6,842 bases of DNA, taken from Deltaproteobacteria bacterium. GTDB taxonomy: Bacteria > Myxococcota_A > UBA9160. The notes beneath the pieces were generated by a model. It was not told the DNA's origin and did not search any database. It worked only from the letters and a program-made list of their open reading frames with translations. The position numbers and the translations under genes are program-made. Shown in pieces: positions 1 through 5,636 of this stretch; the first letter of the stretch is position 1, and the number at the start of each line of letters is the position of its first letter. The stretch covers positions 30,988 through 37,829 of the forward strand of contig DOUU01000140.1 in the NCBI GenBank assembly GCA_003520425.1, given 5' to 3'.

Positions 1-161
1 TCCAGCAGCAGCTCCTGGAGCAGCGGATTCAGACTGCAGTTGCGATCCGGAACGTGCTGAGGCCTGACCAGCTGGCCCAGGCTGCGCAGCTCAAGACCCA
101 GATCCAGGCGCTCCGCGAGCAGATGCACAATCTCCTCGCACCTCCGGCGCCCAAGTCGTAG
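1..161 (+). CDS. C-terminal end of a Spy/CpxP-like periplasmic protein (partial)
   Basis: The frame that starts at base 3 is open to a TAG at 159-161 and encodes the last 52 residues of a protein whose beginning lies outside the window. The visible part is almost wholly helical and rich in Gln and Leu. It contains VLRPDQLAQAAQLKTQIQAL, close to the LTxxQ-type helix that defines the Spy/CpxP/ZraP group (often annotated 'periplasmic heavy metal sensor'), and ends in a Pro/Ala/Lys tail. Members of this group are small exported helical proteins that act as periplasmic chaperones or dampen envelope-stress and metal-response signalling. The assignment rests on this single motif, with the signal peptide and first LTxxQ helix unseen. 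No terminator hairpin is evident in the 58 bases before the next gene, so read-through is possible. Confidence 0.6.
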   Translation, partial: QQQLLEQRIQTAVAIRNVLRPDQLAQAAQLKTQIQALREQMHNLLAPPAPKS

Positions 162-219
162 GCCGCACGGCTCTCCCCGTCTCCGCGCACCTGTACCCCC
201 CCGAGCGCTGAGGGCTCCT

Positions 220-723
220 GTGAGAGTCGACGAGATCATGCGCAAAGACGTGCCTACCTTGCGAGCCTCCGATCCTTTGAGCTTCGCCGCGAAGATCCTG
301 AAGGAGACTGGCTGCGGCATCGTTCCTGTCGTGGCAGGAGATGGCTCGAATCGCATGGTGGGCACGGTCACGGACCGCGAAGTCTGCGTCGGGACCTACA
401 GGCACGGGCTTCCGGCGTCCAGGATCTTCGTGGGCTCAGTCATGACCCATCATGTGCACGCCTGTACGCCTGCGACGATGCTGGAGGACGCCGTGCTCCT
501 CATGGAACGTGCGCACATCGAGCGGCTGCCGGTGGTCGATGACATGGGTCAGCTCCTTGGAATTGTCTCCTACGACGCCGGGCTGGCCGGGAATCCGCGA
601 GAAGACAGGGGTGGGTGGCGCTCGTGGTGGCGACGCCTGGCCAGGCTCCCTCGGGCGCGAACGGGTCGAGATTCGGTCGCGGGCCACGGCGGCTGGAGTC
701 GGGATCGCCTGGAACACCCGTAG
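220..723 (+). CDS. Two-CBS-domain protein
   Basis: A 167-residue protein with two tandem CBS motifs forming one Bateman module. CBS 1 covers about residues 1-60, with the typical VGTVTDRE strand-turn at 47-54. CBS 2 covers about 73-122, with SVMT at 73-76, ERLPVVDD at 101-108 and LLGIVSYD at 112-119. CBS pairs bind adenosine nucleotides or similar ligands and act as energy or redox sensors, usually by controlling a partner protein. There is no attached effector domain, so this is the stand-alone type. The start is GTG at 220, preceded by GAGGG at 210-214 with five bases between. After the second CBS motif comes an unusual basic, Trp/Arg-rich tail of about 40 residues with GGWRSWWRRLARLPRAR at 131-147; stand-alone CBS proteins often stop near residue 130-150. 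The tail could be real or the result of a late frameshift. Ligand and partner cannot be read from the sequence. Confidence 0.88.
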   Translation: MRVDEIMRKDVPTLRASDPLSFAAKILKETGCGIVPVVAGDGSNRMVGTVTDREVCVGTYRHGLPASRIFVGSVMTHHVHACTPATMLEDAVLLMERAHIERLPVVDDMGQLLGIVSYDAGLAGNPREDRGGWRSWWRRLARLPRARTGRDSVAGHGGWSRDRLEHP

Positions 724-1101
724 CGCGCGAGTCCTGGGCGCTACCGAGGGTCTGCCGCAGGCGGGTGGGATGCCGAGCGGTGGGCTCCGCGGAGATCGAA
801 GTTGCGAGTGATCTCCTTTGCTCGGCCGCTGCGCTGAGCGCAAAACTCCCAATCGGGCAAGGGTCAACGAATGCCGACCTTTGGGGGCGGACGTCGCGTC
901 TCCAGGGGGGATGGGTGTGCGCAATCTCAAGCTCGCACGGCTGCGGCGAAGCCTGTGCCTTTCGGCTCGTCCAGAGCGCTCAGCTCTCCCGAGGACTCAA
1001 CCTCTTGAGGGTTCGACCGATGACGGGAAGCGCACCGCCGGAGGCAGGGCTTTCTCCACGCAGGCATCACGGCGGATGCCCACCGAACCAGGGAGCTCCG
1101 A
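724..1101 (+). other. Gene-poor stretch after the CBS gene
   Basis: No frame on either strand here gives a protein that looks natural: the open frames are rich in Arg, Ser, Pro and Cys and lack recognisable domains. Inverted repeats are present: a ten-base perfect palindrome CTCCGCGGAG at 785-794, the hairpin at 791-816 described separately, and a short CTCAA/TTGAG hairpin near 1007-1020. No tRNA, promoter pair or repeat family was recognised. Confidence 0.5.
791..816 (+). terminator. Weak candidate terminator hairpin after the CBS gene
   Basis: GGAGATC at 791-797 pairs perfectly with GATCTCC at 810-816 across a 12-base loop, followed by only three T. It lies 68 bases past the CBS stop codon. 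The large loop and short T run make it a weak intrinsic terminator; a chance repeat is possible. Confidence 0.25.
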
Positions 1102-1416
1102 TTGGCACGCATCAGTGAAATCCTGGGTCTTGTTCTTGCCGTCGCGGTCCTTGATCTAGGCCGCGCGAGTGCACTTGTCACCGACTTCGACTTCGCAGCC
1201 GGGTATCTCCGGGACGACCCGTACGGGAAGCTGTATGCGAAGCTGGCAGAACAAGACCGCAGCCCGGAGCCCGCGAGTAGCGACTCCTTGAGCCCGATTG
1301 GCCGGAACCGGCCGGGCAAGACCAGTCGGCCGGGCGGGCGGCGGCCTGGCCCGCCCGCTCCCTCACGGCAATTCCCTGCGCGCTGCAGCACAGAAGGTCT
1401 AGCGCGCTGTCCTTAG
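1102..1416 (+). CDS. Doubtful small protein with a signal-like N terminus
   Basis: The reading frame opens at TTG 1102, with GGGAG at 1091-1095 and a six-base spacer, and encodes 104 residues. Residues 1-25 look like a signal peptide or membrane anchor: MARIS, then a hydrophobic core EILGLVLAVAVLDLG, then RASA as a possible signal peptidase site. Residues 26-55 (VTDFDFAAGYLRDDPYGKLY and on) look protein-like. From about residue 60 the sequence becomes Arg/Pro/Gly-rich and low in complexity, and the DNA there contains a GC hairpin (1331-1357), as if the true gene ended or was disrupted earlier. I recognise no family. It could be a decayed exported protein or a chance frame; the good ribosome binding site and the hydrophobic segment are the only support. 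Confidence 0.38.
   Translation: MARISEILGLVLAVAVLDLGRASALVTDFDFAAGYLRDDPYGKLYAKLAEQDRSPEPASSDSLSPIGRNRPGKTSRPGGRRPGPPAPSRQFPARCSTEGLARCP
1331..1357 (+). repeat. Nine-base GC inverted repeat
   Basis: CGGGCGGGC at 1331-1339 is perfectly complementary to GCCCGCCCG at 1349-1357, with a nine-base loop. It makes a very stable hairpin without a following T run. It lies within the low-complexity 3' part of the doubtful 1102 frame and about 150 bases before the next gene, so it may work as a transcript end or barrier if that frame is not translated. Confidence 0.4.
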
Positions 1417-1510
1417 GCGGTGGTATTCCCCCTCAGTCGTGTGAGCGCTGCGTGTCCCGGGGAGCGAGTGAACAACGCCGATACGTGCGGAAAATGGGCG
1501 AGGCAACGCG

Positions 1511-1894
1511 ATGAGGCGAGAAGATTTGCAGATCGGCAACAGCTGCAAGGTCAGGATCCATGGACGTGCCCGTGAGGCGAAGATTGTGGCAATCGGCGGC
1601 GAAGCCGGAGATGGGGTATTCACGGTCACTGTCCGCAGTGCGGATGGAAGGGATCATGTCGTCGCGTCCAGCATGGTCGGGTATCTCGATGAAGATCCAC
1701 GGGAGGTGGTGCTGCAAACGATTGCTCGCGAGGAGCTGGGTATCATCACTCTGGACTTGCGCGGCGGTGGCAGTCTCGATCTCCACAGACTTCACGTAAG
1801 CAAAATTCGCGACGCGCTCGAACGTGCGTACGAGGCCGGGCGACGAGCCGAGCGTTCAGCCGGAGATGGATCGCACGAACTCCGCGGGGCCTGA
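1511..1894 (+). CDS. Small protein with a DUF6900-like C-terminal half
   Basis: A 127-residue protein starting at ATG 1511, with GAGG at 1500-1503 seven bases upstream. Residues 6-55 alternate short hydrophobic strands with turns (IGNSCKVRIHG, AKIVAIGG, GVFTVTVRS), which suggests a small beta-barrel of the SH3/KOW type; this is inferred from pattern only. Residues 68-111 (LQTIAREELGIITLDLRGGG and SKIRDALERAYEAGR) resemble from memory the DUF6900 family, short proteins with an IAREhLGIeTLetR...LDFhdvaVw.ir.ALeaAYeAGR pattern and no known function. The key spacing (IARE, LGI.TL, LD, ALE.AYEAG) is kept, although the family's FH pair is LH here. There is no signal peptide or membrane segment, so it is cytosolic. 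Its last 39 bases overlap the 3' end of the minus-strand frame described next. It looks like a real gene; the function is unknown. Confidence 0.7.
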   Translation: MRREDLQIGNSCKVRIHGRAREAKIVAIGGEAGDGVFTVTVRSADGRDHVVASSMVGYLDEDPREVVLQTIAREELGIITLDLRGGGSLDLHRLHVSKIRDALERAYEAGRRAERSAGDGSHELRGA

Positions 1895-2345
1895 GAGCGA
1901 AGTCTTGAACGCTCTACCGCGTCGCAGACGCTCCATGCACCCGAGGCGCCAACGGTGCTGAGCGAAGCGCCCGACTAACCTGTGGTCCTCGCGCGGCGCG
2001 GCAGCGAGTCCTCGCCACACGGCGAGCACGAACGCGCCGCTGAGTAGGAGTCAGGAACCAACCCAAGTCCGCCGCGAATGCCGAGACGGCGGTGGCCAAC
2101 CCCTTCTCTTCGGGGCCATTGCTCCCGTCAAGAGAGAAAAACAGGAGGAGCTGCGCCCCAAGGGTGACCAGAAGGAGACCCTGGTCCTGGCCCTCTCCCG
2201 TTCGCCGTCGAATCCAGTCCGTCGTGCGCAGGGGGGCGGGGACCCAACGTTCGGGATGTGGTCGAGCGTTGTACCATTGCGCGGGTGCAGGAATTACGGA
2301 CTGCAGTGCAGCGGTTCGGGACATCGGGTACCGACCTTCAATCAC
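1856..2345 (-). pseudogene. Small two-helix membrane protein, apparently frameshifted
   Basis: Reading on the minus strand from GTG at 2345-2343, a frame rich in G/C at third positions runs to about 2052 and contains a hydrophobic helix (GLLLVTLGAQLLLFFSL) and the start of a second one (AADLGWFL). From there the same frame turns into Arg-rich nonsense and stops at 1914. The frame one base further on opens exactly at 2050 and continues with LLLSGAFVLAVWRGLAAAP, which completes the second helix, then a basic tail to a TGA at 1858-1856. Skipping base 2051 joins the halves into a protein of about 162 residues with two membrane helices (about 56-72 and 89-116). The start is supported by GGAGG at 2355-2351 with five bases between; an upstream in-frame GTG at 2408 has no such site. 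It lies 82 bases after the DUF1566 gene on the same strand, so may be co-transcribed. No family is recognised. A sequencing or assembly error would explain it equally well. Confidence 0.5.
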
Positions 2346-2427
2346 ACGGCCCTCCTGCCGCGCCCCGCCCTCAGCGGACTTCTGGTTCCGGGCGAGAAGG
2401 ATCGACACTTGCTGCTGTCATTTCGCA

Positions 2428-3405
2428 CTACTTTGGGGGAGGCATCGAATTTACCAGCGTGGCTTCGAGACACCAGCGGACGCCCGGCAGGAGGACGACG
2501 GTGCCGCCAATCGTACGCGTGCAACCCCCGCCTCCAGGGTCGACAATGGGATCACTGCGCACGGCCCGTGCAAAGGAGCTGTTTGTCTTGACGTCCGCGG
2601 ATGCGCTGCCGTCGGCGAAAGACAACAGCCAGGCTTCGTCCGCCAAGCTGGCGGACGAAGACGAGGACCAGTAGCTGCTGGCGTTCGTCGGCCCGAAAAC
2701 CGGGTCCAGACAGGACGTTCCCTGCGAGCAGTCCACAATGGTTCGCAGCTCGTCGATCCCCGGCAGCCGCCAGTCGTTCTCAGATGCAAAGCCGACCTGG
2801 CATGACTCCCCGGTGACCGTGACCCCGTCTGCACTTTGCCCGGTACACGCGGTCAGGTTCAGAACGGCGAGAAAGGTCGTAAAGAGCGTCCCATCCGGAC
2901 CACTCGCCGCGCTGCCACTCCACGTGTAGGTCTTGTTCACATCGTGAATCGATCCGTCGTTGGTCTTCTTCTCCCATTCAAGCTGCGTCTGATAGTCGAA
3001 GACGGTGAGCCCTCGGTCCTCGAAGCGCGTCGTGGAAACCGAAAAACGCATGCCCGCGGACCATCCCCCGTCTTGCTGCGGGCTCCATGCCTTCACCCAC
3101 CACAGGTAGTTCCCCGCCGGAAGCGGCGTCGGGAGCGTGAGCGCGGTTCCCTGAATCCAACATCCTCCTGGATCCACCGATCCATGGTTGAAGGCACATG
3201 GAAGGAGGTTCGGCGCGGATCCCCCTTGGCTCACCCACACGCGGTACCAGGTGGCCCCGGAAACCGCCGTCCATTGCAGGCTGAACGTGCCGAAGACGGT
3301 CATGCCGGCGGGAAAGACCGGCACGGGGGCCGGCATGGTCGCGTGAGCGGCCCCCGACAGAACCAGCGTGGAGAACGCCGCAAGTGCGATTTTTCTCGTA
3401 TGCAC
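2428..3405 (-). CDS. Secreted DUF1566 (Lcl C-terminal-like) protein
   Basis: A 325-residue exported protein from GTG at 3405. Upstream in-frame ATGs (3444, 3429) exist, but only the GTG follows a purine-rich site (GAGGGGGG) at suitable distance and places a classical signal peptide at the very N terminus: HTRK, hydrophobic core IALAAFSTLVLSG, then AHA with cleavage after about residue 22. Residues 26-125 look like a fibronectin/Ig-like beta-sandwich (LQWTAVSGATWYRVWVS, GNYLWWVKAWS). Residues about 132-285 match the DUF1566 domain: DRGLTVFDYQTQLEWEKK, the NDWRLPGIDELRTIVD core and SYWSSSSSA followed by WLLSFADG. DUF1566 proteins are secreted or surface lectin- or adhesin-like proteins; the ligand is unknown here. 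Eight cysteines (about 70, 82, 187, 202, 226, 232, 295, 312) remain after cleavage, an even number that suggests disulfides. A Gly-rich linker and a short tail with two of them close the protein. Confidence 0.88.
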   Translation of the reverse strand: MHTRKIALAAFSTLVLSGAAHATMPAPVPVFPAGMTVFGTFSLQWTAVSGATWYRVWVSQGGSAPNLLPCAFNHGSVDPGGCWIQGTALTLPTPLPAGNYLWWVKAWSPQQDGGWSAGMRFSVSTTRFEDRGLTVFDYQTQLEWEKKTNDGSIHDVNKTYTWSGSAASGPDGTLFTTFLAVLNLTACTGQSADGVTVTGESCQVGFASENDWRLPGIDELRTIVDCSQGTSCLDPVFGPTNASSYWSSSSSASLADEAWLLSFADGSASADVKTNSSFARAVRSDPIVDPGGGGCTRTIGGTVVLLPGVRWCLEATLVNSMPPPK

Positions 3406-3870
3406 GGACCCCCCTCGTTTGACGACCATTCTGCACCACTGCAACCGCTGCGGTCCAAGGAATCCCGGGCCGAGCGACGCACATCGTTGGCGCCTGACCG
3501 GGACGTCGCCCTCTCGTCCGTCCTTGAGACCTTTTTTTGCGACGTGACGCTGACCTCGGGGAGAGTTACGAGGTGTGAGCCCTTACCAAGGTTGAGCCCC
3601 TTTGCACCAGACCGCCGACATCGATCACGCGACTTTCAGATAGCGAATCGTAAAGGTGCTCTTCCTGTCCCTGGGCCTCGGTAGAGGCCGGCTCGCTGCG
3701 GAGCTCGATGCGCTGTTGCTGGGTATCCCGAGGCTAAAGCTCGTTGAGGCGCTTGGGCGTGCTAAAGATCTGTGGGCAAAGCCCGAGAGCCTTTGCGAGC
3801 GCCCCGGACTTCCAGGAAGCGGCCGAGGCGAATGGACATCGTGAGAGGCTCGCGCGCCCCGGAGAGTGCG
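3406..3870. promoter_or_regulatory. Divergent intergenic region between the DUF1566 and P450 genes
   Basis: This 465-base stretch must carry the promoters of both divergent genes. I find no convincing -35/-10 pair for either. Candidate protein-binding or hairpin sites are ACCTCG/CGAGGT at 3553-3558 and 3569-3574 (10-base spacer), GGCCTC/GAGGCC at 3674-3679 and 3684-3689, and GCAAAG/CTTTGC at 3776-3781 and 3791-3796, the last about 75 bases before the P450 start. A run of seven T at 3532-3538 is notable in such GC-rich DNA. Short open frames here on both strands look like chance. Confidence 0.4.
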
Positions 3871-5133
3871 ATGGATCCCACTTACGACCCTTGCCGACCC
3901 GAATGGCGCGACGACCCCTATCCCCTCTACCGCGAGCTGCGGGAGGCCGCGCCCGTGTACTGGGCGCCCACGACCCGCGCCTTCTGCGTCTCTCGCTATG
4001 CCGACGTGATGTTTGTGCTGCGGAGTCCGGAGATCTTCTCCTCGCGTGCAATGTTCACGTTCCTCATGAACCAAGGCTACGAGGGACGGCCCCCGCTTTC
4101 CTGGGCACTGCTCCGGTTCCTCGCGAAGCTCGTCTGGCGGACGCGGCTCAACCCGCTGGAGTTCACCACGGCCCGTCACTTGATCGCCGCGGACGGCGAG
4201 CAGCACACGAGCCTGCGGAGCATCGTGAACCGCGGCTTCACGCCGCGCCGCATTGCGGCCTGGGAGGCGCGTGCACGCGAGCTCGTGGCCGAGGCGATGG
4301 TGAAGCTGCGCTCGGGCGCGCCTTTCGACCTGATTGGAGACCTCGCGATCCCGCTCCCCGTGTCGATCATCGCCGAGATGCTAGGGGTCGAGACCTCCCG
4401 CCAGAGCGACTTCAAGCGCTGGTCCGACACCATTGTCCACATGGTCACAGGACCTGGTCGCGGCAATCCATTGGCCCCGCGCACGGCGGACACGATGATT
4501 GAGGTCCTCGCGTACCTGCGTCAGGTCGTGGAGGACCGCAAGCGTCGGCCGACCGACGATCTTGTAAGCGCAATCGTCGCCGAGCAAGACGGCGAGAGCG
4601 GGCTTAGCGTCCGCGAGGTGGTCCAGTTCGTGTTGCTGCTGCTTGTGGCCGGGAACGAGACCACGACCAACCTGATCGGGAACGCTGTCGCAGCTCTTCT
4701 CGACCACCCGAGCGAGCTCGCGCGGGTCGTGGCCGATCCCGCGCTTGTGCCGGACGTGATCGAGGAGACGCTACGATACGACCCACCGATTCAGATGGTC
4801 TTCCGCACGGCCATGCAGGACGTAGAGGTTGCGGGAACCCGGATCCCGAAGGGCGCCTACGTCGTGCCGCTCCTCGGCTCAGCCAACCGCGACGAGCGCC
4901 AGTTCCCGGACCCGGACCGCTTCGACGTCAGTCGCCGGCCGCAGGGGCACGTCGGCTTTGGATTCGGCAAGCACTTCTGCCTCGGTGCCTCTCTCGCGCG
5001 GCTCGAGGCTCGGGTTGCACTCGAAGGGCTCGTACCGCATCTCGGACAGCTTGAATCAACCAGTCCCCGCGAGCGCGTCGACTCTTTCCTCGTCCGCGGC
5101 CCCCGCCGACTCGAGCTTCACAGGGCCGCGTAG
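3871..5133 (+). CDS. Cytochrome P450 (bacterial class I type)
   Basis: A 420-residue soluble P450 monooxygenase, which uses electrons from a ferredoxin and O2 to oxidise an organic substrate at a cysteine-ligated heme. All signatures are intact: C-helix HTSLR at 112-116, I-helix oxygen-activation motif AGNETT at 260-265, ExxR pair Glu299/Arg302 in EETLR, the FPDPDRF meander, and heme loop FGFGKHFCLG at 363-372 with Cys370 as iron ligand. Length is normal for the bacterial class. ATG 3871 is chosen because GGAG at 3861-3864 sits six bases upstream and the protein then begins with MDPTYDP near the usual DPYPLYRELRE; ATG 3832 would add 13 residues but has its GAGG only three bases away. The segment between the B region and the C helix (about 59-107) is long and hydrophobic, with WALLRFLAKLVW at 78-89, likely shaping the substrate channel. 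No ferredoxin, reductase or pathway gene is adjacent, so redox partner and substrate are unknown. A hairpin begins at the stop codon. Confidence 0.97.
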   Translation: MDPTYDPCRPEWRDDPYPLYRELREAAPVYWAPTTRAFCVSRYADVMFVLRSPEIFSSRAMFTFLMNQGYEGRPPLSWALLRFLAKLVWRTRLNPLEFTTARHLIAADGEQHTSLRSIVNRGFTPRRIAAWEARARELVAEAMVKLRSGAPFDLIGDLAIPLPVSIIAEMLGVETSRQSDFKRWSDTIVHMVTGPGRGNPLAPRTADTMIEVLAYLRQVVEDRKRRPTDDLVSAIVAEQDGESGLSVREVVQFVLLLLVAGNETTTNLIGNAVAALLDHPSELARVVADPALVPDVIEETLRYDPPIQMVFRTAMQDVEVAGTRIPKGAYVVPLLGSANRDERQFPDPDRFDVSRRPQGHVGFGFGKHFCLGASLARLEARVALEGLVPHLGQLESTSPRERVDSFLVRGPRRLELHRAA

Positions 5134-5158
5134 CCGCCCAACCGGCGGCTTGTTCGTC
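5132..5158 (+). terminator. Terminator-like hairpin at the P450 stop codon
   Basis: AGCCGCC at 5132-5138 pairs perfectly with GGCGGCT at 5144-5150 around the five-base loop CAACC, followed by TGTTCGTC. The stem begins within the TAG stop of the P450 gene. The compact stem and position fit an intrinsic terminator, but the T tract is short and interrupted, so termination may be inefficient. Confidence 0.5.
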
Positions 5159-5174
5159 GGCTCGAATCCTTTGC

Positions 5175-5244
5175 ATTCTCGAGGATGAGAATTGGCGTCT
5201 CAAGCATCGGGCGGTCGATCAGTCGCTTGAGGTCCAAGCGCTGA
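5175..5244. repeat. Chain of overlapping, mutually exclusive hairpins
   Basis: Four inverted repeats share arms in series. A: ATTCTC 5175-5180 with GAGAAT 5187-5192. B: TGAGA 5186-5190 with TCTCA 5198-5202. C: CTCAAGC 5199-5205 with GCTTGAG 5225-5231. D: TCAG plus CGCTTG (5219-5222, 5224-5229, one bulged T) with CAAGCG plus CTGA (5235-5244), a ten-pair stem with a five-base loop. A excludes B, B excludes C and C excludes D, so A with C and B with D are alternative folds. The pairing is seen directly; an RNA function on either strand is inference. Confidence 0.45.
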
Positions 5245-5278
5245 AGGATCAACCGTTCGATCATACAATCGCGATGCC

Positions 5279-5296
5279 GTCGCCGGACTCGGCGAC
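5279..5296. repeat. Compact seven-pair hairpin
   Basis: GTCGCCG at 5279-5285 is perfectly complementary to CGGCGAC at 5290-5296 across the four-base loop GACT. It is one of the most stable elements in this gene-free region. No T run follows on either strand, so it is not an ordinary intrinsic terminator. Confidence 0.5.
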
Positions 5297-5380
5297 CGAC
5301 CGCAGGTCCCACGCAGCTCGACAGGGACTCCAAGGAGTGACGCGACCTTGCGTCTGTCTGACCGGCAGAGCGCGGCAGGC

Positions 5381-5400
5381 AGATGCATGGAGATGCATCC
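5381..5400 (+). repeat. Two tandem ten-base units
   Basis: AGATGCAT occurs twice in a row with a ten-base period (5381-5388 and 5391-5398), followed by GG and CC respectively. Each unit contains the palindrome ATGCAT. One helical turn apart, they could form a paired binding site, but two copies may also be chance. Confidence 0.4.
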
Positions 5401-5482
5401 AAAACGACCCCTACGCACCGCAGTTCAGCGTCCACACCTCGAGAGTCGGAATCTCCCCGAGGGGCGTCCTCACGTGGGCGGA

Positions 5483-5530
5483 GCGTCACACCGTGGGATA
5501 TAGGGGACCCCGGAAGCTCCGATGTGACGC
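5483..5530. repeat. Eight-base inverted repeat upstream of the TPM gene
   Basis: GCGTCACA at 5483-5490 and TGTGACGC at 5523-5530 are perfect complements separated by 32 bases. The spacer starts with CCG and has a GGGGACCCCGG segment that allows further pairing. It sits about 105 bases before the TPM start and could be a two-part operator or an RNA stem in its leader. Confidence 0.4.
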
Positions 5531-5605
5531 CTGAGGGCGCGCTGCCTAAGGTCTAAGCCGCCTTTCACCGCTCAAGTGCGTCGTCTCGACGCCCGATCGC
5601 AAACG

Positions 5606-5630
5606 CCAGGACTCTTAGCACTCCTGGAGG
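5606..5630 (+). promoter_or_regulatory. Hairpin overlapping the TPM ribosome binding site
   Basis: CCAGGA at 5606-5611 pairs perfectly with TCCTGG at 5622-5627 around a ten-base loop. The right arm covers the first two bases of the strong Shine-Dalgarno sequence GGAGG (5626-5630), six bases before the GTG start at 5637. In the folded state the ribosome binding site would be partly masked, which suggests possible translational control. Confidence 0.45.
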
Positions 5631-5636
5631 CGATCC

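Larger units (their letters stand above)
5151..5636. other. Gene-free, hairpin-rich stretch before the TPM gene
   Basis: No convincing coding frame is present over nearly 490 bases. Instead there are many short-range inverted repeats, listed separately (5175-5244, 5279-5296, 5483-5530, 5606-5630), plus smaller ones: GTCCC/GGGAC at 5306-5310 and 5324-5328, and GACGC/GCGTC at 5339-5343 and 5350-5354. The TPM promoter must lie here, but I see no good sigma-70 pair; TATAGG at 5499-5504 has no matching -35. Confidence 0.55.

Noticed and set aside
436..930. Minus-strand frame of 164 codons
   Set aside because: It is partly antisense to the CBS gene, is Arg/Pro/Ser-rich and shows no domain.
1433..1795. 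Minus-strand frame of 120 codons opposite the 1511 gene
   Set aside because: The plus-strand gene has a good ribosome binding site and a recognisable C-terminal pattern; this frame has neither.
3532..3538. Run of seven T as an intrinsic terminator
   Set aside because: Only a weak GGACG/CGTCC pairing lies upstream, separated from the T run, and no plus-strand gene ends here.
2836..3684. Long plus-strand open frame of 282 codons
   Set aside because: It lies antisense to the DUF1566 gene, is highly basic and Arg/Pro-rich with no domain, and is explained by the GC bias of the true gene.
3674..3689. Perfect six-pair hairpin GGCCTC/GAGGCC as a terminator
   Set aside because: No T run follows on either strand and no gene ends beside it.
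3625..4206. Minus-strand frame of 193 codons ending in RKSTFTIRYLKVA
   Set aside because: Most of it is antisense to the P450. The protein-like end alone is too short to support a gene.
3744..4502. Plus-strand frame of 252 codons over the start of the P450 gene
   Set aside because: It is an out-of-frame shadow of the P450 gene, full of Arg, His, Ala and Pro with no recognisable fold.
5118..5264. Minus-strand 48-residue frame with a period-five RLxxx pattern (RLILQRLDLKRLIDR)
   Set aside because: It looks protein-like but has no ribosome binding site, overlaps the P450 3' end, and the region is better explained by inverted repeats.
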